Both the position numbers and the translations under genes were made by a program. Positions 54,134 through 63,377 of a stretch of DNA of 64,000 nucleotides are shown here, piece by piece. Below the pieces are notes generated by a model. The model worked only from the letters and a program-made list of their open reading frames with translations, searched no databases and was not told where the DNA came from. This DNA comes from Halorhabdus sp. BNX81 (GTDB taxonomy: Archaea > Halobacteriota > Halobacteria > Halobacteriales > Haloarculaceae): the NCBI RefSeq assembly GCF_029229925.1, contig NZ_CP107254.1, forward strand, positions 1,984,001 through 2,048,000. Reading direction: 5' to 3'. The stretch's first letter is position 1. The number at the start of each line of letters is the position of its first letter.

Positions 54134-54580
54134 TTACTGCTGGTCGTCCCGCCGCGCGAACAATCCCTTGACGACCATCGAGAGCACTTCCTGGTCGTCC
54201 TGAGTCGTCGTTCGGACGGCGAAGTCGATCTGCCCACGATCGTCGTCGAACGCGCTCGTCTCGATCACCTCGACGTCGACGGTGAGTTCGTCACCCGGTC
54301 GAAGCGGCGTCCGCCACTCCAGGTCGTCGACGCCCAGGCCGCCACGGCCGGCCGCGTCCTCAAAGAGTCCATCGACGAGGAGCCGCATCGAGAGGGCGGC
54401 AGTGTGCCACCCGCTGCCGATCAGCCCGTCGAAAGGGCCCTCGGCGGCGGCCTCACTGTCGACGTGCATCGGCTGTGGATCGTATTCGCGAGCGAATTCC
54501 TGGATCTCGTCGGCGGTGACTTCTCGTGTTCCGAACGTCCAGGACTCACCGACGGCAAAGTCCTCGTAGTACCGAACCAT
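54134..54580 (-). CDS. MaoC-like hydratase/dehydratase (hot-dog fold)
   Basis: 148 residues, single hot-dog domain. The hydratase-2 motif is visible: EIQEFAREYDPQPMHVDSEA near 27-46 with catalytic Asp and His, and DGLIGSGWHTAALSMRLLVD near 53. GDELTVDVEVIETSAF follows. Acts on enoyl-CoA or similar thioesters; the partner pathway is unclear. The ATG at 54580 is preferred to the GTG one codon earlier. Convergent with btuD. Confidence 0.88.
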   Translation of the reverse strand: MVRYYEDFAVGESWTFGTREVTADEIQEFAREYDPQPMHVDSEAAAEGPFDGLIGSGWHTAALSMRLLVDGLFEDAAGRGGLGVDDLEWRTPLRPGDELTVDVEVIETSAFDDDRGQIDFAVRTTTQDDQEVLSMVVKGLFARRDDQQ

Positions 54581-54683
54581 CACCGGAGCGTAGCGGCCGA
54601 GCGGACAAAAACAACCGCGTGTCGAGCCCGAAAAGAGAGGGCGTCAATCCCCGCCGAGATCAAGGTCGCCGCCAACCGGCTAT

Positions 54684-55388
54684 TCACTCGGATTGGCTAT
54701 CGAGCCAGTCCTGAAAGCCGTCCTGACTCATGACCTCGACCGTCCCGAGCATGCTCGAATGACCCACGCCACAGTACTCCGCACAGTACAGTTGGTAGGA
54801 GCCAGTTCTGGTCGGCTCCGTGGTCAGGTAGTTCGACTTCCCGGGGAAGGCGTCCTGCTTCAGCCCGAGCCCGGAAACGTGAAAGGAATGAATCCAGTCC
54901 GTGGAGGTGACGTTCAGGCGCACCTTCTGGTCGACCGGCAAGACGAGCGTTTCGCCCGTGGTAACGTTCTGTTCGGGATAGTTGAACGTCCAGGCGTATC
55001 GTTCGGCAACCACGTCGACCTCCAGGGCGTCTTCGGACGGCCCCGTGTCCGTGATGGGTTCCTGGCCGAGGACACCGTGGGAGGCAACGCCGACGAACAG
55101 CAGGACGATCGCCGTGGTGACCGTCCAGGTGATTTCGAGCCGGCGGTTTTCCTGGGTTGGCTTTGCCGCCTCGCTTTTGCCGGCCCGGTATCGCCAGACG
55201 GTGTAGAGCAGGATCGCCTCGACGAGCAGCGTGATCGGGATCGCAACCCACAGCAACTCGTTCATCAGCCCCCAGATCAGGTCGTTCGTCGTCGAGGTTC
55301 CCTCGGACTGGGCGGCCACAGTGGAGACGAACGTCGCGAGTCCCCCCACCGAGAGTGCTGCCACCAGGCCGTTTCGCGTCTTCGTCAT
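54684..55388 (-). CDS. coxB: cytochrome c oxidase subunit II
   Basis: 234 residues. Signal-like N-terminus, two membrane helices (LLWVAIPITLLVEAILLYTV and WTVTTAIVLLFVGVASHGV). Then a cupredoxin domain with the CuA site: DWIHSFHVSGLGLKQDAFPG near 172 and YCAEYCGVGHSSMLG near 205, giving two Cys, two His, Met and Glu. It takes electrons from halocyanin or cytochrome and passes them to subunit I, which lies outside the window. The ATG at 55388 is chosen as the signal start. Divergent from the heme synthesis gene. Confidence 0.95.
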   Translation of the reverse strand: MTKTRNGLVAALSVGGLATFVSTVAAQSEGTSTTNDLIWGLMNELLWVAIPITLLVEAILLYTVWRYRAGKSEAAKPTQENRRLEITWTVTTAIVLLFVGVASHGVLGQEPITDTGPSEDALEVDVVAERYAWTFNYPEQNVTTGETLVLPVDQKVRLNVTSTDWIHSFHVSGLGLKQDAFPGKSNYLTTEPTRTGSYQLYCAEYCGVGHSSMLGTVEVMSQDGFQDWLDSQSE

Positions 55389-55564
55389 GGGCGAGACTTT
55401 GAGACAGGCAGTCATAAAGAGCGTTCATCCGGCGAATTTCGGCGATTCTTTGGGCATAGTCGAGCAAGTCAACTGGAGACACAGTCCCCAGACGACAAAC
55501 GCGACAAGTGTTGCATGGTGGGGAAGCCTAAGTATCGCCCGTCCCGGAGATACAGCGAGAAACA

Positions 55565-56992
55565 GTGTTAGAGAATCGAATCGACGACGTTCCATTGCGG
55601 TTCTCGACGCTTCTAGCCGGGACGATCGTCGGCGTCTATCTGCTGGTGATCGCCGGGGCGACGGCCGCGATCACCGACGCGGCTGCCGCGTGTTCGACCT
55701 GGCCGACCTGTCGGCTGCCGACCGCCGGCTCACCGGATCTGGTAATCGCCTGGGGCCACCGCCTGCTGGCGGCCATCGTCGGGCTGGCGGTTCTCGTGAC
55801 CGCAGCGGTCGGGATGGCGCGAGTCGCTGATCGCCGCGTCCGGGCGGCATTGGCGTTCGCCGTCGTCCTCTTCGCGGTCCAGGTCGGACTCGGGGCCGTC
55901 GTGACAGTCTCCGGCGCGGCCGGCATCGCGCCGACCGTCCATCTGGGCGTGGCGATGGCACTCTTTACGACCCTCATACTGGCGCTCGCCTGGACCCTCG
56001 AAACGGAATACGGCGACCCAACCGAGGAGCCGAATACGGGCGTCACCACGCCGGCCGAGCCGGTCGAACCGGCCGCCGATGGCGAACAGCCGCCGACCCG
56101 GCGTGACCGCGGACCGGCGGGGGAGGTACTGGCGACGCTACGGGCCTATATCCGGTTGACCAAGCCACGCCTGATGTGGTTGCTGTGTCTCGTCGCCTCG
56201 GCTGGCATGGCCCTGGCGACGACGGGCGGACGGACGCTGACGGTCGAGACGATCCTGGCGACGCTGTCCGGCGGTGTGCTGGCGATCGGTGCCAGCGGCA
56301 CCTTCAATCACGTCCTCGAACGCGACGTCGACAAGCGGATGCAGCGCACGTCCGACCGACCGGTGGTGACTGACCGCATCCCGATCCGGAACGCAGTCGC
56401 GTTCGGATTCCTCCTGTCGGCGCTCTCGCTTGCCATCTTCGCGACGATCAATCTGCTCGCCGCCGCGCTAGGTCTCTCGGCGATCCTCTTTTACAGCGTC
56501 GTCTACACCCTGTTGCTCAAGCCCAACACCGTCCAGAACACCGTCATCGGCGGGTTCGCCGGCGCGCTGCCGGCACTCATCGGGTGGGTCGCCGTCACCG
56601 GGACGTTCGGCGTTCCAGGCCTCGCGCTGGCGGGAATCGTCTTCCTGTGGACGCCGGCGCACTTCTACAACCTGGCGCTGGCCTACCAGGACGACTACGC
56701 CCGCGGAGGCTTCCCGATGATGCCAGTCGTCCGCGGCGAGACGGTGACGCGCAAGCACATCCTGCTGTATCTGGGCGCGACGCTGTTGGCCGCAAGCGGA
56801 CTGGCGACGCTGGCGAACCTGGGCGTCCTCTATGGAGCCACGGTCGCGACTGTCGGGGCCATCTTCCTGTGGGCTGTTCTGGTACTGCACCGTGAGCGAA
56901 CGACGGCCGCGGCCTTCAGGGCCTTCCACGCCTCGAACGCCTTCCTCGGGGCACTGCTGGTCGCAGTCGTGATCGACGCGATGGCCGTATGA
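55565..56992 (+). CDS. fused heme A synthase-like / heme O synthase (CtaA-CtaB)
   Basis: 475 residues. Residues about 1-145 hold four membrane helices resembling half of CtaA (FSTLLAGTIVGVYLLVIAGA, VIAWGHRLLAAIVGLAVLVT, GIAPTVHLGVAMALF) with two histidines and a Cys pair (CSTWPTC). A hydrophilic Glu/Pro/Thr linker follows. Residues about 190-475 are UbiA-type protoheme farnesyltransferase with GTFNHVLERDVDKRMQRTSD near 245 and the second Asp-rich site AYQDDYARGGFPMMPVV near 375. Starts at GTG 55565. It supplies heme O/A for the terminal oxidase next to it. Overlaps the next gene by four bases. Confidence 0.9.
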   Translation: MLENRIDDVPLRFSTLLAGTIVGVYLLVIAGATAAITDAAAACSTWPTCRLPTAGSPDLVIAWGHRLLAAIVGLAVLVTAAVGMARVADRRVRAALAFAVVLFAVQVGLGAVVTVSGAAGIAPTVHLGVAMALFTTLILALAWTLETEYGDPTEEPNTGVTTPAEPVEPAADGEQPPTRRDRGPAGEVLATLRAYIRLTKPRLMWLLCLVASAGMALATTGGRTLTVETILATLSGGVLAIGASGTFNHVLERDVDKRMQRTSDRPVVTDRIPIRNAVAFGFLLSALSLAIFATINLLAAALGLSAILFYSVVYTLLLKPNTVQNTVIGGFAGALPALIGWVAVTGTFGVPGLALAGIVFLWTPAHFYNLALAYQDDYARGGFPMMPVVRGETVTRKHILLYLGATLLAASGLATLANLGVLYGATVATVGAIFLWAVLVLHRERTTAAAFRAFHASNAFLGALLVAVVIDAMAV

Positions 56993-57690
56993 GCACCGCG
57001 AGACGCTTCGGACCGATCCCGACGCCGTCGAAAAGTCACCTCCTCTGGGGCGCGTTACTGGTCAACACTGAAGTACTCCTCCTCTTCGGGTATCTTTCGG
57101 TCAGCGATTCACAGCTGTTCGATCTGGCGTCGCTCAGACTGTACGTCTACCCCTTCGTCTGGATCAACGTCTCACTGTGGGCGCTCGCGACGGTCCGACC
57201 GCCGGCTGCCCCGCGTCGCCGGAAACTGTTCGGGGGCGCGGTCGCTACCGGCTACGCCCTCGTCCTCGCATATCTCGGTGGCCTGGTCTCGACGGCCATG
57301 ACCGACGGAATCGCCTTCTCGATCCGACCGCTGGTGTTTCCGCCCGGGTGGGGCCCGGTCGTCTCGGCCGATATCGCCGGGCTCTCGCTGACACTGCTTC
57401 CGTACAAGGTTCTGGGATATATTACGTTGTCATACCTCGTATACGCGCTAGTCGTCGAGGCCGCTGGCGTGTTGCCGGCGATCCTGGGGCTGTTCTCGTG
57501 TGTGTCCTGTGTCTGGGCCGCCGTGGTCGTCCCGCTGGCCGGGACAGTCGGCGGCTCGACGGCACTCGCGAGCCTCGTCTTCGGCGGCGGCTACGACCTC
57601 TCGACGGCGATCTTCGTCGTCTCGGTCGTCCTGCTGGCGTGGCGACCGACCGTCGGAAACCGAATCGACTTAGGTGGAGGTCGGCGGTGA
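56989..57690 (+). CDS. membrane protein in the oxidase cluster
   Basis: 233 residues, about six membrane helices (WGALLVNTEVLLLFGYLSVS, YPFVWINVSLWALATV, TGYALVLAYLGGLVSTAM and others), GIAFSIRPLVFPPGWGPVVS in a loop, and paired cysteines in LGLFSCVSCVWAAVVVPLAG. Recalled as a DUF7546-like haloarchaeal family next to ctaB and an ABC exporter (not verified). Coupled to the gene before by ATGA. Function unknown, perhaps copper or heme handling for the oxidase given the Cys pair in a membrane helix (inference). Confidence 0.75.
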   Translation: MSTARRFGPIPTPSKSHLLWGALLVNTEVLLLFGYLSVSDSQLFDLASLRLYVYPFVWINVSLWALATVRPPAAPRRRKLFGGAVATGYALVLAYLGGLVSTAMTDGIAFSIRPLVFPPGWGPVVSADIAGLSLTLLPYKVLGYITLSYLVYALVVEAAGVLPAILGLFSCVSCVWAAVVVPLAGTVGGSTALASLVFGGGYDLSTAIFVVSVVLLAWRPTVGNRIDLGGGRR

Positions 57691-57697
57691 TCGAAGC

Positions 57698-58672
57698 GTG
57701 ACTGCCATCGCCATCGAGGACGTCCGGCGAACCTACGGCGACACTGTCGCGCTGGATGCCGTCTCGTTATCGGTCGACCCCGGCGAAATTTTCGGGCTGG
57801 TCGGGCCCAACGGCGCGGGCAAGACCACACTCGCCCGGGCGATCACTGGGACGACCGACTACGATGGGACGGTCGCGCTGTTCGGCGAGCAACCGCGGGC
57901 GATCGACCGCTCCCGGCTCGGCTCGCTCCCCCAGTCCTTCTCGCCTCACGACCGATTGACCGCCCGTGAGCTACTCGAGTACTACGCGGGCCTGTACGAC
58001 GACGCCCTCACGCCAGGGCGCGTGCTCGACGACGTCGGCCTGATCGACAGTGCCGACACCTACTACGAGAATCTCTCGGGCGGCCAGCAACGCCGGGTCT
58101 GTGTCGGAAGTGCGCTCGTCAACGACCCCGATCTGCTCGTCCTCGACGAGCCGACCACCGGGATCGACCCCGTGGGGCGACGACAGCTCTGGGACCTCCT
58201 CGAAGGGCTGGCCGCAGACGGCACGACGATCTTTCTGACGACTCACGACATGCACGAGGCCGAACGACTGGCCGACCGCGTGGGACTGCTCGCCGACGGC
58301 GAGTTGGTCGCCGTAGACACGCCCCGTGCCCTGATCGACACCCACGGTGGCGAGAGCCGACTGACCGTCGAGACGGCGTCGCCACTCGCCGAAGGAGACG
58401 CGACCGGCCTCGACTACCGAACCGCTATCGTCGACAATGACCTGCGGGTGTTCGACGTCGCGCCGACGGCGATCGGCACCGTCGTCGACAGTCTCACAGA
58501 TGCGGGCGTCCAGGTCGAATCGCTGAGTTGGGCCGAGCCGACGCTCGAAGATGTCTACCTGGAACTGACGGGGACCGCCGTCGGGCGCGGCGGGCAGCGG
58601 CTCGACGACGGGGCCGCGAGCGCGGCCGAGGAACCGAACGCGCCGACACCCCCCACGGAGGGATCGTCGTGA
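57698..58672 (+). CDS. ABC transporter ATP-binding protein (ABC-2 exporter type)
   Basis: 324 residues. Walker A VGPNGAGKTTLARAI near 38, Q-loop SLPQSFSPHDRLT, signature NLSGGQQRRVCVGSAL near 128, Walker B LLVLDEPTTGIDPVGRRQ, H-loop TTHDMHEAERLADR. The C-terminal about 80 residues are the regulatory extension usual in drug/Nat-type ABC-2 ATPases. The start is a GTG at 57698. Paired with the permease through a GTGA overlap. The oxidase-gene context suggests a role near cytochrome assembly, but drug or lipid export is possible. Confidence 0.9.
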   Translation: MTAIAIEDVRRTYGDTVALDAVSLSVDPGEIFGLVGPNGAGKTTLARAITGTTDYDGTVALFGEQPRAIDRSRLGSLPQSFSPHDRLTARELLEYYAGLYDDALTPGRVLDDVGLIDSADTYYENLSGGQQRRVCVGSALVNDPDLLVLDEPTTGIDPVGRRQLWDLLEGLAADGTTIFLTTHDMHEAERLADRVGLLADGELVAVDTPRALIDTHGGESRLTVETASPLAEGDATGLDYRTAIVDNDLRVFDVAPTAIGTVVDSLTDAGVQVESLSWAEPTLEDVYLELTGTAVGRGGQRLDDGAASAAEEPNAPTPPTEGSS

Positions 58673-59460
58673 GCCGACTGGGCCGAATCACGAGCGAGAC
58701 GCGCGCCGCGACGCGAGCGTTCCTTCGTCGCCGGACCGCGGTCTTCTTCACGTTCCTGTTTCCGCTCCTGATCGTTCTCATCTTCGGCGCGCTCGTCCAG
58801 ACCCAGCCCACCGGCGGCGGTCTCTTTACGGAGCCCCCAGCCTACTATGTCCCGGGCTATCTCGCGGTCGTCGTCCTCTTTACCCCGCTCTCTCGGGTCG
58901 GCAGCGAGGTCGCGCGCCACCGCGACGATCGGCGATTCGAGAAGTTGGCAACCACGCCGCTGTCGCGGGCCGAATGGCTGCTGTCCCAGACGCTCGTCAA
59001 CGTCGCCATCATCGGCGTCGCGGCCGTGCTGGTGCTCGCGGTGATGGTGGCCGTCACCGGCGCGACGATCGCCCCGTCACCGTGGCTGGTGCCGTTCCTC
59101 GCGATCGGCGTCGCACTGTTCTGTGGTATCGGCGCGCTACTCGGGAGTTTCACGGACTCCCAGGACGGCGTGATCGCCGCCTCGAACACGCTTGCCCTCC
59201 CGCTGCTGTTCCTCTCGGAGACGTTCGTCCCGCCTGAACTCCTCCCGGAATGGTTCCGCCCGCTGATCGAGCTCTCGCCGCTGACATACTTCTCGCGGGG
59301 CGTCCGAGCGGTCGTGACCGATCCCGGCGCGGGCGTCGAGGGGACAGTCGTCGCCGTCTGGCCCGCCGGCCCCGATCCAGCGATCAACCTCGCGATCCTG
59401 TCGATGCTGGCGCTCGTCACGTTCGGACTCGGAGCACTCACGTTACCCCGGACGGACTGA
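58669..59460 (+). CDS. ABC-2 type permease
   Basis: 263 residues with six membrane helices: VFFTFLFPLLIVLIFGALVQ, GYLAVVVLFTPLSRVGSEVA, NVAIIGVAAVLVLAVMVAVT, WLVPFLAIGVALFCGIGALL and two more. LLFLSETFVPPELLPEWFRP and LIELSPLTYFSRGVRAV form the typical ABC-2 C-terminal motif. The start is the GTG in the GTGA overlap with the ATPase gene. Last gene of the ctaAB-ABC operon. Confidence 0.9.
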   Translation: MSRLGRITSETRAATRAFLRRRTAVFFTFLFPLLIVLIFGALVQTQPTGGGLFTEPPAYYVPGYLAVVVLFTPLSRVGSEVARHRDDRRFEKLATTPLSRAEWLLSQTLVNVAIIGVAAVLVLAVMVAVTGATIAPSPWLVPFLAIGVALFCGIGALLGSFTDSQDGVIAASNTLALPLLFLSETFVPPELLPEWFRPLIELSPLTYFSRGVRAVVTDPGAGVEGTVVAVWPAGPDPAINLAILSMLALVTFGLGALTLPRTD

Positions 59461-59486
59461 GGGGAGACTGTCGGCCGACCCGCTGG

Positions 59487-60365
59487 TCACTCGTAACACG
59501 AGCGCTCGACGCGCCGATCGTAGAGTCGGGAGAGCAGCCGCGTGATCGGGCCGCCGCCGATCGACTCGCCGTCGACGGCCCCGACCGGGCGGAGCTCCCA
59601 GGTCGTGTTCGTCAGGAAGGCCTCGTCGGCAGCCAGTAGATCCTCGCGCTCGTAACGGCCGGTCTCGACGGGGAGCCCTTCCTCGCGAGCGAGATCCAGC
59701 ACGATCGAGCGGGTCACGCCCGGAAGGATCGACAGGTCGGTCGACGGCGTGTAGACGACACCGTCCGTGACGAAGAAGAGGTTGCTCGTCGCCCCTTCCG
59801 CGAGATAGTCGTCGGTGTCGAGCAGGAGTGCTTCGTCTGCCGGGTCGCCACTGGCCCCCCGCTGGAGTTCGAGTCGGGCGAGAATCCCGTTGAGGTAGTT
59901 GTGCGTCTTGGTATCCGCCGGCAGGGCGGCGTCGGGGATCTTCCGGGTCTGGGCCGTCCGAACAGCTGCCGGGCTGTCCCAGACCGGGTCACCGTCGATG
60001 CCGCCCCGGGAAAGCGAGTCGACCATCACGACGATCGTCGGGTCGACGGCGGGATCAGGGGTGAGCTTGCCGGCCTGGACGCCACGTGAGATCGAGAGCT
60101 TGACGTAGGCGTCGGTGAGGTCGTTGGCCGCGAGCGTCTCCGCGATTCGCTCGTGGAGGTCGTCCCGTGGCGGGATCGCCTTGGCGAACCCCAGGGTCTC
60201 ACAGGTACGTTCGAACCGGTCGGCGTGGGCATCCCAGGCGAAAACCTCGCCGCCGTAGGCCCGGAGCGTCTCGAAGGCCGCGTCGCCGTACATGAAGCCG
60301 CGATCGCGCACGTTGACGCTGGCTTCCTCGGCCGGGACGAGTTGGCCGTCGACGTGATACTCCAT
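59487..60365 (-). CDS. pabC: class IV aminotransferase, likely aminodeoxychorismate lyase
   Basis: 292 residues of fold-type IV PLP enzyme. ASVNVRDRGFMYGDAAFETL near 14, the PLP Lys in TKTHNYLNGILARLELQRG near 157, and LAEGATSNLFFVTDGVVYTP near 188. This family includes branched-chain aminotransferases and aminodeoxychorismate lyase; proximity to pabA and pabB makes release of p-aminobenzoate the best guess, for folate or methanopterin-like cofactors. The ATG at 60365 is at the family start. Confidence 0.85.
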   Translation of the reverse strand: MEYHVDGQLVPAEEASVNVRDRGFMYGDAAFETLRAYGGEVFAWDAHADRFERTCETLGFAKAIPPRDDLHERIAETLAANDLTDAYVKLSISRGVQAGKLTPDPAVDPTIVVMVDSLSRGGIDGDPVWDSPAAVRTAQTRKIPDAALPADTKTHNYLNGILARLELQRGASGDPADEALLLDTDDYLAEGATSNLFFVTDGVVYTPSTDLSILPGVTRSIVLDLAREEGLPVETGRYEREDLLAADEAFLTNTTWELRPVGAVDGESIGGGPITRLLSRLYDRRVERSCYE

Positions 60366-60409
60366 CGCGTCGGCCAACGGGGGCCCGGGGCTTGTGTGTT
60401 GGCGTTCGA

Positions 60410-60988
60410 TCACTCGGCCAGGGCGGGGTACTCGAGTCGGAGTTCGCCGTCGAGTTCGTAATCGGTTCCCAGCATCCCGCCGCCGGCGAGTGTCATCGTC
60501 ACGTCGAAGGCGACCGTCGTGGCCGTCTCCGACCACGGGCGGACGATGCACTCGAGCGTGCTGATGGTCTCGTCGGCCAGGTCGTCGAGGTCGGACAGTT
60601 CGATCACCGTTCCGGGTCTCCGGTCGGGCGAATACAGCCTGACCTCGGGCGGCGGCGAGCTGTCGCCCTCGACCGGCGAGACGACCGCCACGTCCGCAGG
60701 CGTCTCGGCGTCGGGCATCCAGACGCGCAGCCGGACGGACTCGACAGTCGTCCCCTCGCGGTGCCAGATCTCGGTCGACATCGGGACCACGCCGTCGGCG
60801 ACGCCGCCGTTGACGCCGAAGTGGCCGACCTCCTCGCCGTCCTCGCTGAAGTGGATGCTGGCTACCCCCTGGGCGTCGGAGTGACGGGTCGGGTCCGAAA
60901 GCGTCGTCTCGGATCTGAGCGCACCACAGCCCGCGCTCGCGCCGGCAGCGGCAACACCCGCCGCCGCGAGAAAGCGCCGTCTACGCAT
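60410..60988 (-). CDS. twin-arginine lipoprotein in the pab locus
   Basis: 192 residues. The MRRRRFLAAAGVAAAG Tat signal and the lipobox ASAGC give a lipid-anchored Cys at position 21. The mature part is beta-rich (HFGVNGGVADGVVPMSTEIW, SVRLRVWMPDAETPADVAVV, VAFDVTMTLAGGGMLGTDYE) with one further Cys in TLECIVRPW. No family recognised. It lies between pabC and pabA on the same strand, 166 nt from pabA, so it may have its own promoter. Extracellular; function unknown. Confidence 0.75.
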   Translation of the reverse strand: MRRRRFLAAAGVAAAGASAGCGALRSETTLSDPTRHSDAQGVASIHFSEDGEEVGHFGVNGGVADGVVPMSTEIWHREGTTVESVRLRVWMPDAETPADVAVVSPVEGDSSPPPEVRLYSPDRRPGTVIELSDLDDLADETISTLECIVRPWSETATTVAFDVTMTLAGGGMLGTDYELDGELRLEYPALAE

Positions 60989-61154
60989 CTCGACACCCGA
61001 CCTGTTGATCGGGGCGACTGTTGGGTGGAAGGGCGGGCGATATAGCCGAACGCGCGAGAGACGTGTCCCTGAGCATATCCATGCCGATGTACCCGGAGCC
61101 GAAAAGCCCTGCTCACGGTCAAACGTCCATTTGACCGGGAGCACGTCGCCTGCG

Positions 61155-61769
61155 TCAAACGACGTGCTGCTCGAGGAACGCGGCGATCATGGCCTTGCCG
61201 TGCTCGGTCAGGATCGACTCGGGATGGAACTGGACGCCGACGTGGGGCTTCGAGCGGTGGCGCACCCCCATGACGACCGACCGTTCGTCGTCGGTGTGGG
61301 CCGTCTCTTCCAGACAGTCGGGCAGGGCGTCGCGTTCGACAGCCAGGGAGTGATACCGGCCGACCGGAAACTCCTGTGGGAGGGCGGCGAAGACGCCCCG
61401 CCCGTCGTGGGTGATCGCCGAGGACTTGCCGTGGACCACCGCCGGGGCGTGGCCGACTGACGCGCCGTGTGCGGCACACAGCGCCTGGTGACCGAGGCAG
61501 ACCCCCAGTGCGGGTGTCGACAGTGACTCGAAAACGGGCATCGAAACGCCGGCATCCTGCGGGGTGCCCGGGCCGGGCGAGACGACGATCGCGTCCGGGT
61601 CCAGCGTCCGAATGTCCGCGAGGTCGACCGCGTCGTTGCGCCGGACCAGGACCTCGCCGTCGACGCCGGGGAGCCACGCGTCCGTCGTGACCACCTCACC
61701 CACGTACTGCACGAGATTGTAGGCGAACGAATCGTAGTTGTCGACGACGAGGACCGTCGGCTCAGCCAT
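61155..61769 (-). CDS. pabA: aminodeoxychorismate/anthranilate synthase glutaminase subunit
   Basis: 204 residues of class I glutamine amidotransferase. [18 protein letters not shown] at the N-terminus, [15 protein letters not shown] near 62, nucleophile Cys in [16 protein letters not shown] near 88, and His/Glu in [15 protein letters not shown] near 180. Supplies ammonia to PabB. The same fold serves tryptophan synthesis (TrpG); the choice here rests on pabB and pabC context. Overlaps pabB by eight bases. Confidence 0.88.
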   Translation of the reverse strand: MAEPTVLVVDNYDSFAYNLVQYVGEVVTTDAWLPGVDGEVLVRRNDAVDLADIRTLDPDAIVVSPGPGTPQDAGVSMPVFESLSTPALGVCLGHQALCAAHGASVGHAPAVVHGKSSAITHDGRGVFAALPQEFPVGRYHSLAVERDALPDCLEETAHTDDERSVVMGVRHRSKPHVGVQFHPESILTEHGKAMIAAFLEQHVV

Positions 61770-63300
61770 CCTCGCCCTCCTCCGGCCGCCCGGACGCCCC
61801 CTCTTCGCCCGCGTCCAGTCGCCCGGCACCTCTCGCGCGGGAGGGCTCGACGACCGAGAGGTCCGTCCCGTCCGCGAGCGCGTCGTCGACGGCGGTCACC
61901 AGTGCCCGGGCCTTGTCGAGGGTCTCGTCGTACTCCCGGTCGGGCACCGAGTCCTCGACGATCCCCGCGCCGACGCGAAGGTGGTACTGCTCGCCGTGCC
62001 GGACGAGCGTCCGGATGACGATGTTCATCGTCGCCCGGTCGTCGAAGCCGAAGATCCCGATGCTGCCCGTGTAGGGCCCTCTTCGAGTGGCCTCGAGTTC
62101 GTCGATGATCGCCATCGTCCGTGGCTTGGGCGCGCCAGTGATCGTCCCGCCCGGGAACACCGCGCGGATCGCGTCGGCCAGGTCCTGATCGTCCCTGAGT
62201 TGCCCCTCGACCAGCGAGACGAGATGCATCACCTCGGAGTAGCGATCCACCCGGCGGTACTCTTCGACATCGACGCTCCCGTACTCGCTGACCTTGCCCA
62301 GGTCGTTGCGTTCGAGGTCGACCAGCATCGCGTGTTCGGCGCGTTCCTTCTCGTCGTCCCGGAGTTCCCTCTCCAGCCCGGCATCGGCGTCGGCCGTTCG
62401 GCCGCGCGGCCGCGTCCCCGCGATCGGTTCGGTGACCAGCCGGTCGGCCTCGCGATGGAGGAGGAGTTCGGGACTGGCACTCACCAGGTCGGCGGCCGGG
62501 AATTCCAGCAGCGCCGAGTACGGGGCCGGGTTGCCGATCCGGAGCGACTGGAAGGCCTCGACCGGGTGGACCGCCGCCGGCGCGGCCAACCGGTGGGAAA
62601 TGTTCGCCTGAAAGGTGTCGCCCTCGTGAACGTACTCCTTGACGCGTTCGACGCGGTCGGTGAAGGCCTCCCGACCGGTGTCGCTCTCGAAGCGAACCGG
62701 CCCCGTCGCCGACGGCTCTTCGACGCCGGGGTCGCCGTCGATGGCGCGGCCAGCCAGCTCCAGCGCGCGCTCGCGCCCACGCTCGAAAGCCGCGTCGGGA
62801 TCGCCGTCGACCGTCGGACACGCCGTCACGCGGAGCGTCACCGGAGCCTGGGCGGGTTCCTCCCAGGCGACCAGCGTGTCGTAAACGGCCACCTGCAGGC
62901 GTGGCAGGTCCCGGTCGCGCTCGGCCGAGCCGGGGAGCGCCTCGATCTCCCGGGCGATGTCGTAGGAGAGCCACCCGATGGCACCGCACGGATAGGGAAC
63001 GTCCGTCCCGGCGCGATGAAGGTGCTCCTCGCCGAGTCGATCGACGAGCCGTCCGATCGTGTCCTCGCCCGGGTCGACAGTCAGCCACTCGATGGGCTCG
63101 ACCCCGAAGTAACTCCAGCCCTCGGTGCCGCCGGTAGTTTCCAGCACACAGCCGCCGGTCGACCGGCGCGCGCGCCGGTAGGCTTCGTAGGGATCCGTGA
63201 CCGTGACGCGAGCCTCGACCGGGACGCGGTCGCCAGAATCCGCCCCGGCCGCACGTGCGCGGAACGTCGCCAGGTCGGTCACGAGTTCCGGGTCCGTCAT
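61762..63300 (-). CDS. pabB: aminodeoxychorismate synthase component I
   Basis: 512 residues of chorismate-utilising enzyme. [20 protein letters not shown] near 107, [15 protein letters not shown] near 240, [20 protein letters not shown] near 280, [20 protein letters not shown] near 335, [20 protein letters not shown] near 395, and [19 protein letters not shown] near 455. Anthranilate synthase TrpE is very similar; the pab assignment is by context with a lyase. The C-terminal 30 residues are Glu/Gly-rich. The ATG at 63300 is preferred to a GTG three codons upstream. Confidence 0.88.
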   Translation of the reverse strand: MTDPELVTDLATFRARAAGADSGDRVPVEARVTVTDPYEAYRRARRSTGGCVLETTGGTEGWSYFGVEPIEWLTVDPGEDTIGRLVDRLGEEHLHRAGTDVPYPCGAIGWLSYDIAREIEALPGSAERDRDLPRLQVAVYDTLVAWEEPAQAPVTLRVTACPTVDGDPDAAFERGRERALELAGRAIDGDPGVEEPSATGPVRFESDTGREAFTDRVERVKEYVHEGDTFQANISHRLAAPAAVHPVEAFQSLRIGNPAPYSALLEFPAADLVSASPELLLHREADRLVTEPIAGTRPRGRTADADAGLERELRDDEKERAEHAMLVDLERNDLGKVSEYGSVDVEEYRRVDRYSEVMHLVSLVEGQLRDDQDLADAIRAVFPGGTITGAPKPRTMAIIDELEATRRGPYTGSIGIFGFDDRATMNIVIRTLVRHGEQYHLRVGAGIVEDSVPDREYDETLDKARALVTAVDDALADGTDLSVVEPSRARGAGRLDAGEEGASGRPEEGEDG

Positions 63301-63377
63301 TACACTCACACAGACGGAGGACTACTAATCGTGTTACGATCGGGGCACAACTCGCAAGACCGACTGCTGGCGAGTGC

